The position numbers and the translations under genes were made by a program. This document shows, piece after piece, positions 8,508-16,874 of a stretch of 64,000 nt of DNA. Each line of letters starts with the position of its first letter. The first letter of the stretch is position 1. Source of the stretch: Glaciihabitans sp. dw_435 (GTDB lineage: Bacteria; Actinomycetota; Actinomycetes; Actinomycetales; Microbacteriaceae); contig NZ_JAAVUZ010000005.1 in assembly GCF_018449675.1 (NCBI RefSeq), positions 124,001-188,000 of the forward strand, given 5' to 3'. Below the pieces are notes generated by a model. It did not search any database. It was not told the DNA's origin and saw only the letters and a list, made by a program, of their open reading frames with translations.

Positions 8508-9966
8508 AGCTGAGCTGGTTGGCCTCGACCCAGGCGAGGTACTCCGGCGTGACGGTGCCCGTGACGTAGTCGCCCGTGAAGCAGCTCATCTCGAGGGCGG
8601 TGACGTTCGAGCCCTCGATGATGGCCGCCTGCATGTCGGCGACTTCCTGGTAGATCATGTGGTCGGCGCCGAGCTCGAGGGCGATCTCGGGGATCTTGCG
8701 TCCGTGCGCGATGAGCTCGCGACGGGACGGCATGTTGATGCCGTAGACGTGCGGGTAGCGGACGGGCGGAGCCGACGACGAGAAGGTCACCTTGTTGGCG
8801 CCGGCCTCGCGGGCCATCTGCACGATTTCCTTCGACGTGGTGCCGCGCACGATCGAGTCATCCACGATCAAAATGTTCTTGCCCTTGAACTCGCTGCCCA
8901 TGGCGTTGAGCTTCTGCTTGACCGACTTCTTGCGCTCGGCCTGGCCGGGCATGATGAACGTGCGGCCGACGTAGCGGTTCTTGTAGAAGCCCTCGCGGTA
9001 TTCGACGCCGAGCTTCTGCGCGACCTGCATCGCTGCGGGGCGGGCGGAGTCCGGGATCGGCATGACGACGTCGATGTCACCCATCGGGGCGTACTTGGCG
9101 ATGGTGTCGGCCAGGCGGTCACCGAGGCGCAGGCGCGCTTCGTAGACGGAAATGCCGTTCATGACCGAGTCGGGCCGGGCGAGGTAGACGTACTCGAAGG
9201 AGCACGGGATGAGCCGGGGGTTGGCAGCACACTGGCGTGAGAACATCTCGCCGTTGCTGGCGATGAAGATCGCTTCGCCGGGAGCGACGTCGCGGACGAC
9301 CTCGTAGCCGCCGTGCTCCAGCACAAGGGATTCGGAGGCGACGACCCACTCTTCTCCGACGAGGCCCTGGGCGCGACGGCCGAGGATCAGCGGGCGGATG
9401 CCGAAGGGGTCGCGGAAGGCGAGCATTCCCTGGCCGGCGATCAGCGCGATGGCGGCGTAGGAACCCTCGACGCGCTCGTGCACGCGGGAGATGGCGGCGA
9501 AGATCTGGTCGGGATCGAGGTCCGTTGTGCCGGAGACCTGCTGCTGCAGTTCGTGCGCGAGAACGTTGACCAGGAGCTCGGTGTCGCTGGAGGTGTTGAG
9601 GTGGCGGCGGTCGACGTGGAAGAGCTCCTGCGTCAGCTCGCGGGTGTTGGTCAGGTTGCCGTTGTGCACGAGCACGATGCCGTAGGGCGCGTTCACGTAG
9701 AAGGGCTGGGCCTCTTCCTCGTTCTCGGCATTGCCCTTGGTGGCGTAGCGCACGTGACCAAGACCCATGGTGCCGAGCAGCGATCGCATGTCGCGGGTGC
9801 GGTACGCCTCGCGCACCTGGCCCTTGGCCTTCTGGATGTGGAACGTGTCGCCGTCGGCCGTTGCGATACCGGTCGAGTCCTGTCCGCGGTGCTGCAGAAG
9901 GGACAGGCTGTCATACACCTGTTGGTTGACGGGGAGAGAGGAGACAATACCGACGATGCCGCACAT
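8506..9966 (-). CDS. purF: Amidophosphoribosyltransferase
   Basis: First committed step of purine synthesis: transfers ammonia from glutamine to PRPP. N-terminal Ntn-hydrolase glutaminase domain begins MCGIVGI, so Cys2 becomes the N-terminal nucleophile after Met removal; GHVRYATKG and NGNLTN are also glutaminase motifs. The C-terminal phosphoribosyltransferase domain has the PRPP loop ILIVDDSIVRGTTSKE at about 350-366. The late CFTGDYVTG segment near 455 is common in the family. 486 residues, full length. AGGAA lies 13 nt before the ATG. Divergent from purM across 121 bp, so both may share purine-responsive control, although I see no clear operator. Confidence 0.97.
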   Translation of the reverse strand: MCGIVGIVSSLPVNQQVYDSLSLLQHRGQDSTGIATADGDTFHIQKAKGQVREAYRTRDMRSLLGTMGLGHVRYATKGNAENEEEAQPFYVNAPYGIVLVHNGNLTNTRELTQELFHVDRRHLNTSSDTELLVNVLAHELQQQVSGTTDLDPDQIFAAISRVHERVEGSYAAIALIAGQGMLAFRDPFGIRPLILGRRAQGLVGEEWVVASESLVLEHGGYEVVRDVAPGEAIFIASNGEMFSRQCAANPRLIPCSFEYVYLARPDSVMNGISVYEARLRLGDRLADTIAKYAPMGDIDVVMPIPDSARPAAMQVAQKLGVEYREGFYKNRYVGRTFIMPGQAERKKSVKQKLNAMGSEFKGKNILIVDDSIVRGTTSKEIVQMAREAGANKVTFSSSAPPVRYPHVYGINMPSRRELIAHGRKIPEIALELGADHMIYQEVADMQAAIIEGSNVTALEMSCFTGDYVTGTVTPEYLAWVEANQLS

Positions 9967-10087
9967 GCGTTTGTGGGGTTCCTGACGCTAGAGAAACAAA
10001 CCTCGGTCAGTCTACGGTGGCGGGTGCCGACCCCGCTTGCGTGGGGGCTCCTCCCAGCTACTCAGATATTCGGGCAGACTTGACCCC

Positions 10088-11182
10088 ATGAGCAACAGCT
10101 ACCGTGAGGCCGGCGTCGATACCGCGGCCGGAGATCTTGCCGTCGAACTGATGAAGTCGGCGGTTGCGAAGACGCACGGCCCGCTGGTGGTTGGAGGAGT
10201 GGGCGGATTTGCCGGCCTCTTCGACGTCTCGGCTCTCAAGGACTACGACCACCCGCTGCTGGCCACCTCGACCGACGGTGTCGGCACCAAGGTCGCGATC
10301 GCGCAGGCGCTCGACAAGCACGACACCATCGGCCAGGACCTCGTGGGCATGGTCGTCGACGACATCATCGTGGTGGGCGCCCGTCCGCTGTTCATGACCG
10401 ACTACATCGCCTGCGGCCGGGTTGTGCCCGACCGCATCGCCACCATCGTGCGGGGTATCGCCGAGGCGTGCACCGCCACGGGAACCGCCCTGGTCGGCGG
10501 AGAGACGGCGGAGCACCCGGGACTCCTCGGGCCCGACGACTACGACGTCGCCGGCGCCGCGGTCGGCGTGGTGGAGGCAGGCCTCACGCTGGGTGCGGAG
10601 CGGGTGCAGCACGGCGACGTGGTGCTGGCGCTCGAGTCATCCGGATTCCACAGCAACGGCTATTCGCTCGTGCGCAGCATTCTTCGCAAGTCCAACACCG
10701 GCTTCAGCGACCGCTCGGAGGAGCTGGGCGGGGTCGTCGGCGAGATCCTTCTCGAGCCGACGCGGCTGTACACGAAGCCGCTGGTTGCCGTGCTCGACGA
10801 GATTCCCGGAGCGCTGCACGCGCTCAGCCACGTGACCGGTGGCGGAATGGCCGCCAACCTCGCGCGCGTGCTTCCCGTCGGATCCTGGGTCGAGGTCGAC
10901 CGGGCTTCGTGGTCGCCAAACGCCGTCTTCCGCGTGCTCGCCTCGCTGGGTGGGCTCAACCTCGGTGAGACCGAGGGAACCTGGAACCTGGGCGTCGGCA
11001 TGTTCGCCGTCGTCGATGCGGCCACCGCAGCCGCGGTCACGACGCTGCTCGAGTCCCACGGCATCCGCACCTGGGTCGCCGGGCACGTGTCCATGGACAT
11101 CCGCGACCTCGACGGTTTCGACCAGGGCGCCAAGGGTGTCAACGGCGGAGCCGTGCGCCTCGTGGGAAGTTTCGCGAACTAG
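10088..11182 (+). CDS. purM: Phosphoribosylformylglycinamidine cyclo-ligase
   Basis: AIR synthetase, ATP-dependent ring closure of FGAM (step 5 of purine synthesis). MSNSYREAGVDTAAGD at the N-terminus, the PLLATSTDGVGTKV nucleotide-binding segment, GQDLVGMVVDDI, GGETAEHPG and SHVTGGGMAANLAR are all PurM signatures. 364 residues from the ATG at 10088, the start that matches the family; a further in-frame start at 10037 would add 17 atypical residues. No ribosome site precedes the chosen start. Divergent to purF and followed by a hairpin, then the convergent DUF3073 gene, an order common in actinobacteria. Confidence 0.97.
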   Translation: MSNSYREAGVDTAAGDLAVELMKSAVAKTHGPLVVGGVGGFAGLFDVSALKDYDHPLLATSTDGVGTKVAIAQALDKHDTIGQDLVGMVVDDIIVVGARPLFMTDYIACGRVVPDRIATIVRGIAEACTATGTALVGGETAEHPGLLGPDDYDVAGAAVGVVEAGLTLGAERVQHGDVVLALESSGFHSNGYSLVRSILRKSNTGFSDRSEELGGVVGEILLEPTRLYTKPLVAVLDEIPGALHALSHVTGGGMAANLARVLPVGSWVEVDRASWSPNAVFRVLASLGGLNLGETEGTWNLGVGMFAVVDAATAAAVTTLLESHGIRTWVAGHVSMDIRDLDGFDQGAKGVNGGAVRLVGSFAN

Positions 11183-11227
11183 CGCACGCGAGCCCCGGCG
11201 GCGATGGTCGCCGGGCACGCCAGACAA

Positions 11228-11267
11228 CGGTGACGTTACGGGTGGATGACCCGTGCCGCCGTCACCG
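11228..11267. terminator. Bidirectional terminator candidate between purM and DUF3073
   Basis: CGGTGACG (11228-11235) pairs with CGTCACCG (11260-11267), and inside it ACGGGT pairs with ACCCGT. The two-part hairpin sits between convergent stops. There is no strong T run on either side, so its strength is uncertain. Confidence 0.55.
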
Positions 11268-11278
11268 GGGTGAGAAAG

Positions 11279-11533
11279 CTATGCGCTCTTCGACGACTCG
11301 TCGGAGTCGTATTCGCTGGAGTCGTACTGACCGACGACGTATTCATCGTCCTTGTCGTCATCGTCGAGGTATTCCGACCACTTGTCGATCTCGGGAGAGA
11401 CAGGAGAAACCGGCGCAACGGGCGTGCCGCTGTGCAGCTCGTTAGCGAGAGCTCCGTAGTTGGTGTCCGGGCTGAAGTACTTGAGGTCCCGGGCGACCTT
11501 CGTGTGCTTTGCCTTTTGACGGCCGCGCCCCAT
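11279..11533 (-). CDS. DUF3073 family protein
   Basis: 84 residues beginning MGRGRQKAKHTKVARDLKYF, the hallmark start of the actinobacterial DUF3073 family: a basic N-terminus followed by an SPDTNY motif and a very acidic tail (YLDDDDKDDEY near 55-65). Function unknown; its charge pattern suggests nucleic-acid or protein binding, but that is only inference. Start chosen at the MGRGRQ methionine (11533), because the family begins there and the 23 residues an upstream start would add are unlike it. Convergent with purM, an association seen in many actinobacteria. Confidence 0.85.
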   Translation of the reverse strand: MGRGRQKAKHTKVARDLKYFSPDTNYGALANELHSGTPVAPVSPVSPEIDKWSEYLDDDDKDDEYVVGQYDSSEYDSDESSKSA

Positions 11534-11777
11534 GCGTGACCCCCTCATGTAGAAAATACGAGTTTTGACAGGTGAAAATCTAGCGATCACTTTATCACGC
11601 AAGCCTGAGGTCTCGAGTGCAATGCCTCAAGCGACGGTGGAGTGGGGACGTGCGGTGAATCCCGCGATGATCAGAGTTACAAACTACGCCCAAAATGACG
11701 TGTTCAATACCGTTTTCGAATACTGAGCGAAGCACATTTTCAGGCACCGTTAATACTCTTGCGACTAACGTTGTCGG

Positions 11778-12872
11778 GTGACGACATCCGGGACTGATAC
11801 TTCCGTCGTTGTCATCGGCGCAGGGCAAGCCGGATTATCCGTCTCGTTCTATCTCAAACGCCTCGGCCTTGAGCCGGGAAACGACTTCGTCGTGCTCGAC
11901 CGAGGGCCCGGAACCGGCGGCGCATGGCAGCACCGATGGGACGCCCTCCGATTGGGCTCGGCCCACCGCGTCGCCGATCTGCCGGGCATGGATGCGCTTG
12001 GGCTGAGCTTCGAGACCGCCGATCGCACGCTCGCAGCGCGTGATGTGGTGGCCGATTACTACGCGCAGTACGAGACCTTCTATGACCTGAAAGTGGTGCG
12101 CCCCGCGTCGGTTACCGATATCCAGAACGCCGGTGCCGACCTCGTGGTCAATGTGTGGGACCCAGAGGGAGACCAGCAGGTCACCACCTCCATCGTCGTG
12201 AATGCGACGGGCACCTGGGGGTCCCCATTTGTTCCCTGGTACCCGGGCAGGAACGATTTTCTCGGGCGCCAGATCCACACCTCCGACTACGTGTCGGCAG
12301 AAGAACTCGCGGGCAAGAACGTCGTGGTGGTCGGCGGGGGAACCTCGGCCATTGGGTTCTTGCTCGAGCTCGAGTCATCCGCCGCGTCCCTCACCTGGGT
12401 CAGCCGGAGCCCCATCGTCTATCTCGACGACACCGAACTGAACATCGAGGCAGCTGTTGCCGCAGTCGCGATGGCGGACGAGGCGGCGCGCGCGGGCAAG
12501 GCGCTGCCCAGCATTGTGAGCGGAACGGGAGTCGCCCGCACCCGCCGCATCCAGGCAGGCATCGATCGCGGGTTGTTGGTCGCCAAGCCCATGTTCTCCG
12601 CGATCGAACCGACCGGCGTGCGGTGGGCGGATGGCACGTTCCAGGAGGCAGACGTCATCCTGTGGGCCACGGGCTTCCGGCCCGAACTCCGTCACCTCGC
12701 GTCGCTCAAGCTGCGCGAGAAGGCGGGCGGCATAACCGTCGCTGGCGGCACGTCGTGGCGCGACCCCCGGATCTTCTTCGCCGGCTACGGTCCGCAGGCG
12801 AGCACCATTGGGGCAAACCGTGCCGGCCGTACCATCGCGCGGCAGGTCGTCGCGGCCCTCAGCCGCCGCTGA
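11778..12872 (+). CDS. FAD-dependent flavin monooxygenase-like oxidoreductase
   Basis: 364-residue two-dinucleotide-domain flavoprotein. Residues 10-16 VVIGAGQAG form the FAD GxGxxG loop and VVVVGGGTSAIG (about 175-186) the NADPH loop; LDRGPGTGGAWQHRWDALRLGS and VVNATGTWG, with ILWATGFRPELRHL late in the protein, are typical of flavin-containing and Baeyer-Villiger-type monooxygenases or their thioredoxin-reductase-like cousins. Substrate unknown. The GTG start at 11778 has no ribosome site, but TAACGT ends 7 nt upstream, so the mRNA could be leaderless. It ends 4 bp from a convergent SDR gene. Confidence 0.75.
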   Translation: MTTSGTDTSVVVIGAGQAGLSVSFYLKRLGLEPGNDFVVLDRGPGTGGAWQHRWDALRLGSAHRVADLPGMDALGLSFETADRTLAARDVVADYYAQYETFYDLKVVRPASVTDIQNAGADLVVNVWDPEGDQQVTTSIVVNATGTWGSPFVPWYPGRNDFLGRQIHTSDYVSAEELAGKNVVVVGGGTSAIGFLLELESSAASLTWVSRSPIVYLDDTELNIEAAVAAVAMADEAARAGKALPSIVSGTGVARTRRIQAGIDRGLLVAKPMFSAIEPTGVRWADGTFQEADVILWATGFRPELRHLASLKLREKAGGITVAGGTSWRDPRIFFAGYGPQASTIGANRAGRTIARQVVAALSRR

Positions 12873-12876
12873 CCGG

Positions 12877-13593
12877 TCAGGCCTGGGCAGTCGGTCGCAC
12901 GACGATCTCGCCCACATCCACGGTGGCGGGCTGGCCGATGGCGTATCCGATGGCGTGGGCAATGGCCGACGCCGGGATGCCAATCGCGGTCGCCGCCGAC
13001 GGCAGCCCCGTTCCGGTCGAGCCCGGCGTCAGCGTCATACCCGGCGTCACGATCGTGACCCTCAGGTCGGGCCCGGCCTCCTGGCGCAGACCTTCGGAGA
13101 TCGCGCGCACCGCCATCTTTGTTCCCGAGTAGACCGACATGGTGGGCACCACCTTCAGGGCGGCGGTCGAGGCGGTGTTGACGAAGTGTCCCGACTTCTG
13201 CGCGCGGAACAGGGGCAGCGCGGCAGCGATCCCGTTCAGCACGCCCTTGATGTTGACGTCGATCATGGCGTCCCAGTCGTCGACCTTCAGCTCATCGAGC
13301 GCGGAAATGGGCATGACCCCGGCGTTGCTCACCAGCACGTCGAGACGGCCAAACGTCTCGACCGCGAGGTCCACCAGCCTGGCGAGATCCTCCCGCCTGC
13401 GCACGTCGATCGCGGCGTAGACGGACTCACCACCGGCGTCGCGGATGCGGCCGGCGAGCGACTCGAGTCGCTCGGTGCTGCGGGCACCCAGCACGACCTT
13501 CGCTCCCTGTTCGGCGAGGTGGAGCGCTGTCGCTTCCCCGATTCCGCTGCTCGCGCCGGTGATGGCGATGACCTTGTTCTGAATTCCTGACAT
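12877..13593 (-). CDS. Short-chain dehydrogenase/reductase
   Basis: 238-residue classical SDR: TGASSGIGEAT NAD(P) loop at residues 12-22, NAGV at about 89-92, catalytic Ser in NTAST, and YSGTKMA as the YxxxK pair. NADP preference is suggested by GARS after the second strand. Substrate is not evident; homologs act on short aldehydes and ketones. AGGAG lies about 11 nt before the ATG. It is divergent from a TetR gene and the 94-bp gap carries two matching palindromes, so the TetR very likely represses this gene and itself. The C-terminal VDVGEIVVRPTAQA end is typical of this subgroup. Confidence 0.9.
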   Translation of the reverse strand: MSGIQNKVIAITGASSGIGEATALHLAEQGAKVVLGARSTERLESLAGRIRDAGGESVYAAIDVRRREDLARLVDLAVETFGRLDVLVSNAGVMPISALDELKVDDWDAMIDVNIKGVLNGIAAALPLFRAQKSGHFVNTASTAALKVVPTMSVYSGTKMAVRAISEGLRQEAGPDLRVTIVTPGMTLTPGSTGTGLPSAATAIGIPASAIAHAIGYAIGQPATVDVGEIVVRPTAQA

Positions 13594-13622
13594 GACTGAC
13601 GTGCTCCTCTAGACTGACTAAG

Positions 13623-13636
13623 CGGACATATATCCG
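13623..13636. promoter_or_regulatory. TetR operator half-set 1
   Basis: CGGACATATATCCG, a 14-bp near-perfect palindrome, 31 bp (three helical turns) from a second copy. It lies in the divergent promoter gap between the SDR and TetR genes; binding by the neighbouring TetR is inferred from position. Confidence 0.65.
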
Positions 13637-13653
13637 TTCAGCAGCGACCGTAT

Positions 13654-13667
13654 CGGACATATGTCCG
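13654..13667. promoter_or_regulatory. TetR operator half-set 2
   Basis: CGGACATATGTCCG, a 14-bp perfect palindrome sharing its arms with the copy at 13623. An ATG inside it (13661) is in frame with the tetR gene but would put a start codon in the operator, which argues for the downstream start at 13688. Confidence 0.7.
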
Positions 13668-13687
13668 TTAAGCAACGAGGAGAGCGG

Positions 13688-14302
13688 ATGTCACGCGCCG
13701 AGCCGACCCCGCAGCCGCGCGCTCCCGTGCGGCGCGCCGACGCGGAACTCAATCGCGTGCGCATCCTCGACGCGGCCCGGGCCGCCCTCGCCATCTCGGG
13801 AGAGGCGACGATGCAGTCGATTGCCCGCTCCGCCGGAATTGGGCAGGGGACGATCTACCGTCACTTCCCGACGCGGGAATCGCTCGTGCTCGCCGTGCAC
13901 CGCAACGACGTGGCGGAGTTGGTCGCGGCCGCGCCTTCGCTGCTGGCGGAGCATCCGCCCCTCATCGCGCTGCGCCTGTGGTTCGACAAGCTCGCCGAAT
14001 ACGGCCGGATCAAGCAGGGCCTAGCCGGCGCACTGCACTCGGTGATGCGGCAGCAGCTTTCCGACGAGGGATACGACTCGACGACCGGCGCGATCGCGCT
14101 CTTGTTGGACGCGGGCAAGGCGACCGGCCAGATCCGGAGCGACATCGACGAGGAGGAGGTGCTGCTGCTCGTGGGGTTTCTCTGGCGGATCAACAACGAT
14201 GCCGATCGCGAAGCGAGGTCCCGCCACCTTCTCGATCTGGTGATGGACAGCATTCGCACGGTTGGTTCGGCCGGGCAAGCGCAGGAGAACGTCAGCGGGT
14301 AA
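13688..14302 (+). CDS. TetR-family transcriptional regulator
   Basis: 204-residue regulator. The DNA-binding domain spans about 20-70: RVRILDAARAAL, then the helix-turn-helix TMQSIARSAGIGQGTIYRHFPTRESL. The C-terminal ligand domain resembles the TetR_C_33/SbtR group. The start at 13688 follows a GAGGAGAG ribosome site 5-10 nt upstream. Two CGGACATATGTCCG-type palindromes lie upstream and cover the promoters of this gene and of the divergent SDR gene, so autoregulated repression of an SDR is the simplest model. The effector is unknown. Confidence 0.88.
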   Translation: MSRAEPTPQPRAPVRRADAELNRVRILDAARAALAISGEATMQSIARSAGIGQGTIYRHFPTRESLVLAVHRNDVAELVAAAPSLLAEHPPLIALRLWFDKLAEYGRIKQGLAGALHSVMRQQLSDEGYDSTTGAIALLLDAGKATGQIRSDIDEEEVLLLVGFLWRINNDADREARSRHLLDLVMDSIRTVGSAGQAQENVSG

Positions 14303-14338
14303 GCGCAGACTGGACCCATCGAGGAGAAAGTTGACAAC

Positions 14339-16054
14339 GTGGACGTCCCGACGGGCACCGCTGTGCCGCAGCTGACCATGGCCGATGTTCTGAACCGGCC
14401 GACGAACGGATCCATGCTGTCGCAGGGGCGTCGTTTCGGTGAGCTGTTGAGGATCGCCCGCAAGAACGGGCTGCTGCCGTTCCGCAAACTCGACTTCACC
14501 ACGGACCCGGCAGGCGCATCGCGGCGGGCAGTGCAGGCCGATGGTTTGCGTCGCGCGCTCGAGGAAGCTGGGGGCGCCTTCGTCAAGGTGGGGCAGCTCT
14601 TCTCCACCCGCACCGACGTGCTGCCGCCCGAATTCGTCACGGCTCTGTCCCTCCTGCAGCAGAGCGTGCAGCCCGCGCCGTGGGATGCGGTCGAGGAGAT
14701 GCTCGAGAAGGAGTACGGCGCACCGCTCGCCAGCGTGTTCGCCGATTTCGACCGTGAGCCCATCGCCGCGGCATCCATCGGCCAGGTGCACCGGGCCACT
14801 TTGATCGCCGGCACTCCGGTCGCCGTCAAGGTGCAGCGACCCGGGATCCTCCCGGAGGTGCGCCGCGACGTCGCCATCATGCTCCGGGTCGCCGGCTTCG
14901 TGCACCGCACGGTCCCGCAGGCGCGGGTGATCGGCATCAAGGCGATCGCTGAGCAGTACGCGGCCGACCTGATGCGCCAGCTCGACTTCCGCCTGGAGGC
15001 GCTCAACCTGTCGGCGATGCGGGCCATGCAGGTGCGCGGCCCCCGCGCGGACGAGCTGCGGCTTCCCGATCTGTTCGGCTCCCTCTCGACCGACCGGGTG
15101 CTGGTCATGGAGTTCCTGGAGGGCGAAACCCTGAGCGCGTGGAACGAGAAGCCGCGCGACGAACGCCCCGATGCGAGCGACGCCATGCGTGTTGTGCTGC
15201 GGGCGTTCCTGCGGCAGATCGTCTTCGACGGCATCTATCACGCCGACCTCCACCCCGGAAACATCATGCTGCTGACCGACGGCCAGCCAGCCCTTGTGGA
15301 CTTCGGATCCGTCGGGCGGCTTGACCTGCAGCTGCGGGAGACCGTGCAGGAACTGCTGATCGCCTACCTGCAGAACGACACCCAGCTCATCGCCGATGGA
15401 CTGCTCACCCTGTCGCCGCTGCGGGATGGCGCGGACGAGAGCGCATTCCGCCGCGAGATGAGCAACTTCGTCACCTACGAACTCGGCCCCGGTGCCCGCG
15501 TCAGCGTTGACACCGTCGACGCCGTCGTGGTCATTCTCACCAACTACGGGATGACCGTGCCCGCCGAGTTCATCGCGGCCGCCCGCGCCTTCGCGATCCT
15601 CGAGGGCACCCTCCGCACCACGCTCCCCGGGTTCGATCTGCTCGAGGAGGCGCGCGCGCTCGCGGGCGACCAGATCCGTGACCAGATGACGCCGGACAAC
15701 ATCCGCGGCATCCTCACCACCGAGGTCCTGGCGCTGCTGCCCAGCGTGCGTCGCCTCCCGCGCCGCATCGACCAGGTGGGGCTCGCCCTCGAGACGGGCA
15801 AGCTCAACGTCAACGTGAGGCTGCTCGCCGACCGGCGCGACCGCCGCCTGCTCATGGGGTTTGTGCGGCAGGCGCTGCTGGTGGTCGTGGGTGTTGTCGC
15901 CGGAGTGCTGTCGCTCGGCTACCTGACCACGGCGGCTTCCGCCAATCCCGGTCCGATCAGCACTGTCGCCGCGGGTGTCGTGCTGGGCATCGGGGCGCTC
16001 GTGCTCCTGGCGGCCGCCCTCGTCGATTCGATCGTGACGCGCGTCCGCAAATAG
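14339..16054 (+). CDS. ABC1/UbiB-family atypical kinase
   Basis: 571-residue UbiB (COQ8/ADCK) family protein. Family marks: the KxGQ motif in GAFVKVGQLFSTR (about 80-92), the Ala-rich nucleotide loop AAASIGQVHRA, the Lys of VAVKVQRPG, catalytic loop HADLHPGNI and the LVDFGS metal motif. Two C-terminal transmembrane helices (about 510-535 and 540-565) tether it to the membrane. Homologs support quinone lipid biosynthesis or lipid transport, perhaps as ATPases; in an actinobacterium that would be menaquinone. GTG start at 14339 with GAGGAG 12 nt upstream. It lies 36 bp behind the tetR gene, so read-through is possible. Confidence 0.9.
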   Translation: MDVPTGTAVPQLTMADVLNRPTNGSMLSQGRRFGELLRIARKNGLLPFRKLDFTTDPAGASRRAVQADGLRRALEEAGGAFVKVGQLFSTRTDVLPPEFVTALSLLQQSVQPAPWDAVEEMLEKEYGAPLASVFADFDREPIAAASIGQVHRATLIAGTPVAVKVQRPGILPEVRRDVAIMLRVAGFVHRTVPQARVIGIKAIAEQYAADLMRQLDFRLEALNLSAMRAMQVRGPRADELRLPDLFGSLSTDRVLVMEFLEGETLSAWNEKPRDERPDASDAMRVVLRAFLRQIVFDGIYHADLHPGNIMLLTDGQPALVDFGSVGRLDLQLRETVQELLIAYLQNDTQLIADGLLTLSPLRDGADESAFRREMSNFVTYELGPGARVSVDTVDAVVVILTNYGMTVPAEFIAAARAFAILEGTLRTTLPGFDLLEEARALAGDQIRDQMTPDNIRGILTTEVLALLPSVRRLPRRIDQVGLALETGKLNVNVRLLADRRDRRLLMGFVRQALLVVVGVVAGVLSLGYLTTAASANPGPISTVAAGVVLGIGALVLLAAALVDSIVTRVRK

Positions 16055-16080
16055 CGGGCATGGCGGTCAGGCAGTGGCGG

Positions 16081-16449
16081 TCAGGCGGTGACGATCAGGT
16101 AGGCGGATGTCGCGGCCGCCAGCCCCACGAAGAGGTTGAGGCTCACGCTGACCAGTGCGGTGCGCCACCGCCGGTCCTTGATCAGCTGCAGTGTTTCCAC
16201 GCTCCACGTACTGAACGTCGTCAGCCCGCCGGCGACCCCGCCGAGGATCACCAGGCGAAGCTCCGGGTTGATCTGGCCGGTCGCCGTCATCCCGACCACC
16301 GCGCCACCGATCGCAGAGCCGATGACATTGACGACGAACACGCCCCATTGCATGTTCTTGTACCGGCCGAAGAACAGGGTCACACCGTAGCGCGCCATGG
16401 ACGCCAGTCCGCCGGCCACCATGGTGGCCAGGTACACCCAGACGGTCAC
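16081..16449 (-). CDS. crcB: Fluoride exporter, CrcB/Fluc family (second copy)
   Basis: 122 residues with four membrane helices. Fluc channels are dual-topology dimers that let fluoride out. Signature parts: MARYGVTLF near residue 18, the NVIGSAIGG pore helix with the conserved Asn, and GGLTTFSTWSVE with the TFST motif at about 77-82. GTG start at 16449 overlaps the stop of the first crcB as GTGA, so both are made together and probably form a heterodimer, as is usual for paired crcB genes. I see no fluoride riboswitch upstream of the pair. Confidence 0.93.
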   Translation of the reverse strand: MTVWVYLATMVAGGLASMARYGVTLFFGRYKNMQWGVFVVNVIGSAIGGAVVGMTATGQINPELRLVILGGVAGGLTTFSTWSVETLQLIKDRRWRTALVSVSLNLFVGLAAATSAYLIVTA

Positions 16450-16865
16450 TCGTCGGTCTCCAGCGGCATCGCGCGCACCGAGGCGCGCCCGAGTGCTCCG
16501 CCAGCCGCGACGCCCGCCGTGGCGGCACCGAAGCCCAGCAGCAACGAGAGCACGAGGTAGAGCGCGGCCAGGCCGACCTCGTTGCCGTCGGTGAGGGTCA
16601 CGAGCGACGCGATGACGGCGGAGAACGTGGTGAAACCACCGATGATGCCCGTGCGCACACCCGCGCGCAGCCACGACGATGGCCAGCGGAAGTCGCGGGC
16701 GACCAGCAGACCGAGTGCAAACGAACCCACGATGTTGATCAGCAGGGTCGACCACGGGAACGTCGTATCCGTGTGCGGGATCAGCGCATCGAGTCCGATG
16801 CGCGCTCCGGTGCCGAGGGCGCCGCCGAGAAATACCGCGCCGAAGCGCTTCGGTGCATCACCCAC
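16446..16865 (-). CDS. crcB: Fluoride exporter, CrcB/Fluc family (first copy)
   Basis: 139 residues, four helices. Visible are GALGTGARIGLD, the LLINIVGSFALG pore segment and GGFTTFSAVIASL, with the same TFS motif as its partner. It begins 9 nt after the stop of the KimA-like gene on the same strand and overlaps the second crcB by 4 nt, so the three may share a transcript. The C-terminal tail (RASVRAMPLETDE) is charged and likely cytosolic. The pair arrangement, one slightly longer than the other, is common in actinobacteria. Confidence 0.92.
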   Translation of the reverse strand: MGDAPKRFGAVFLGGALGTGARIGLDALIPHTDTTFPWSTLLINIVGSFALGLLVARDFRWPSSWLRAGVRTGIIGGFTTFSAVIASLVTLTDGNEVGLAALYLVLSLLLGFGAATAGVAAGGALGRASVRAMPLETDE

Positions 16866-16874
16866 CCCGCGGCG

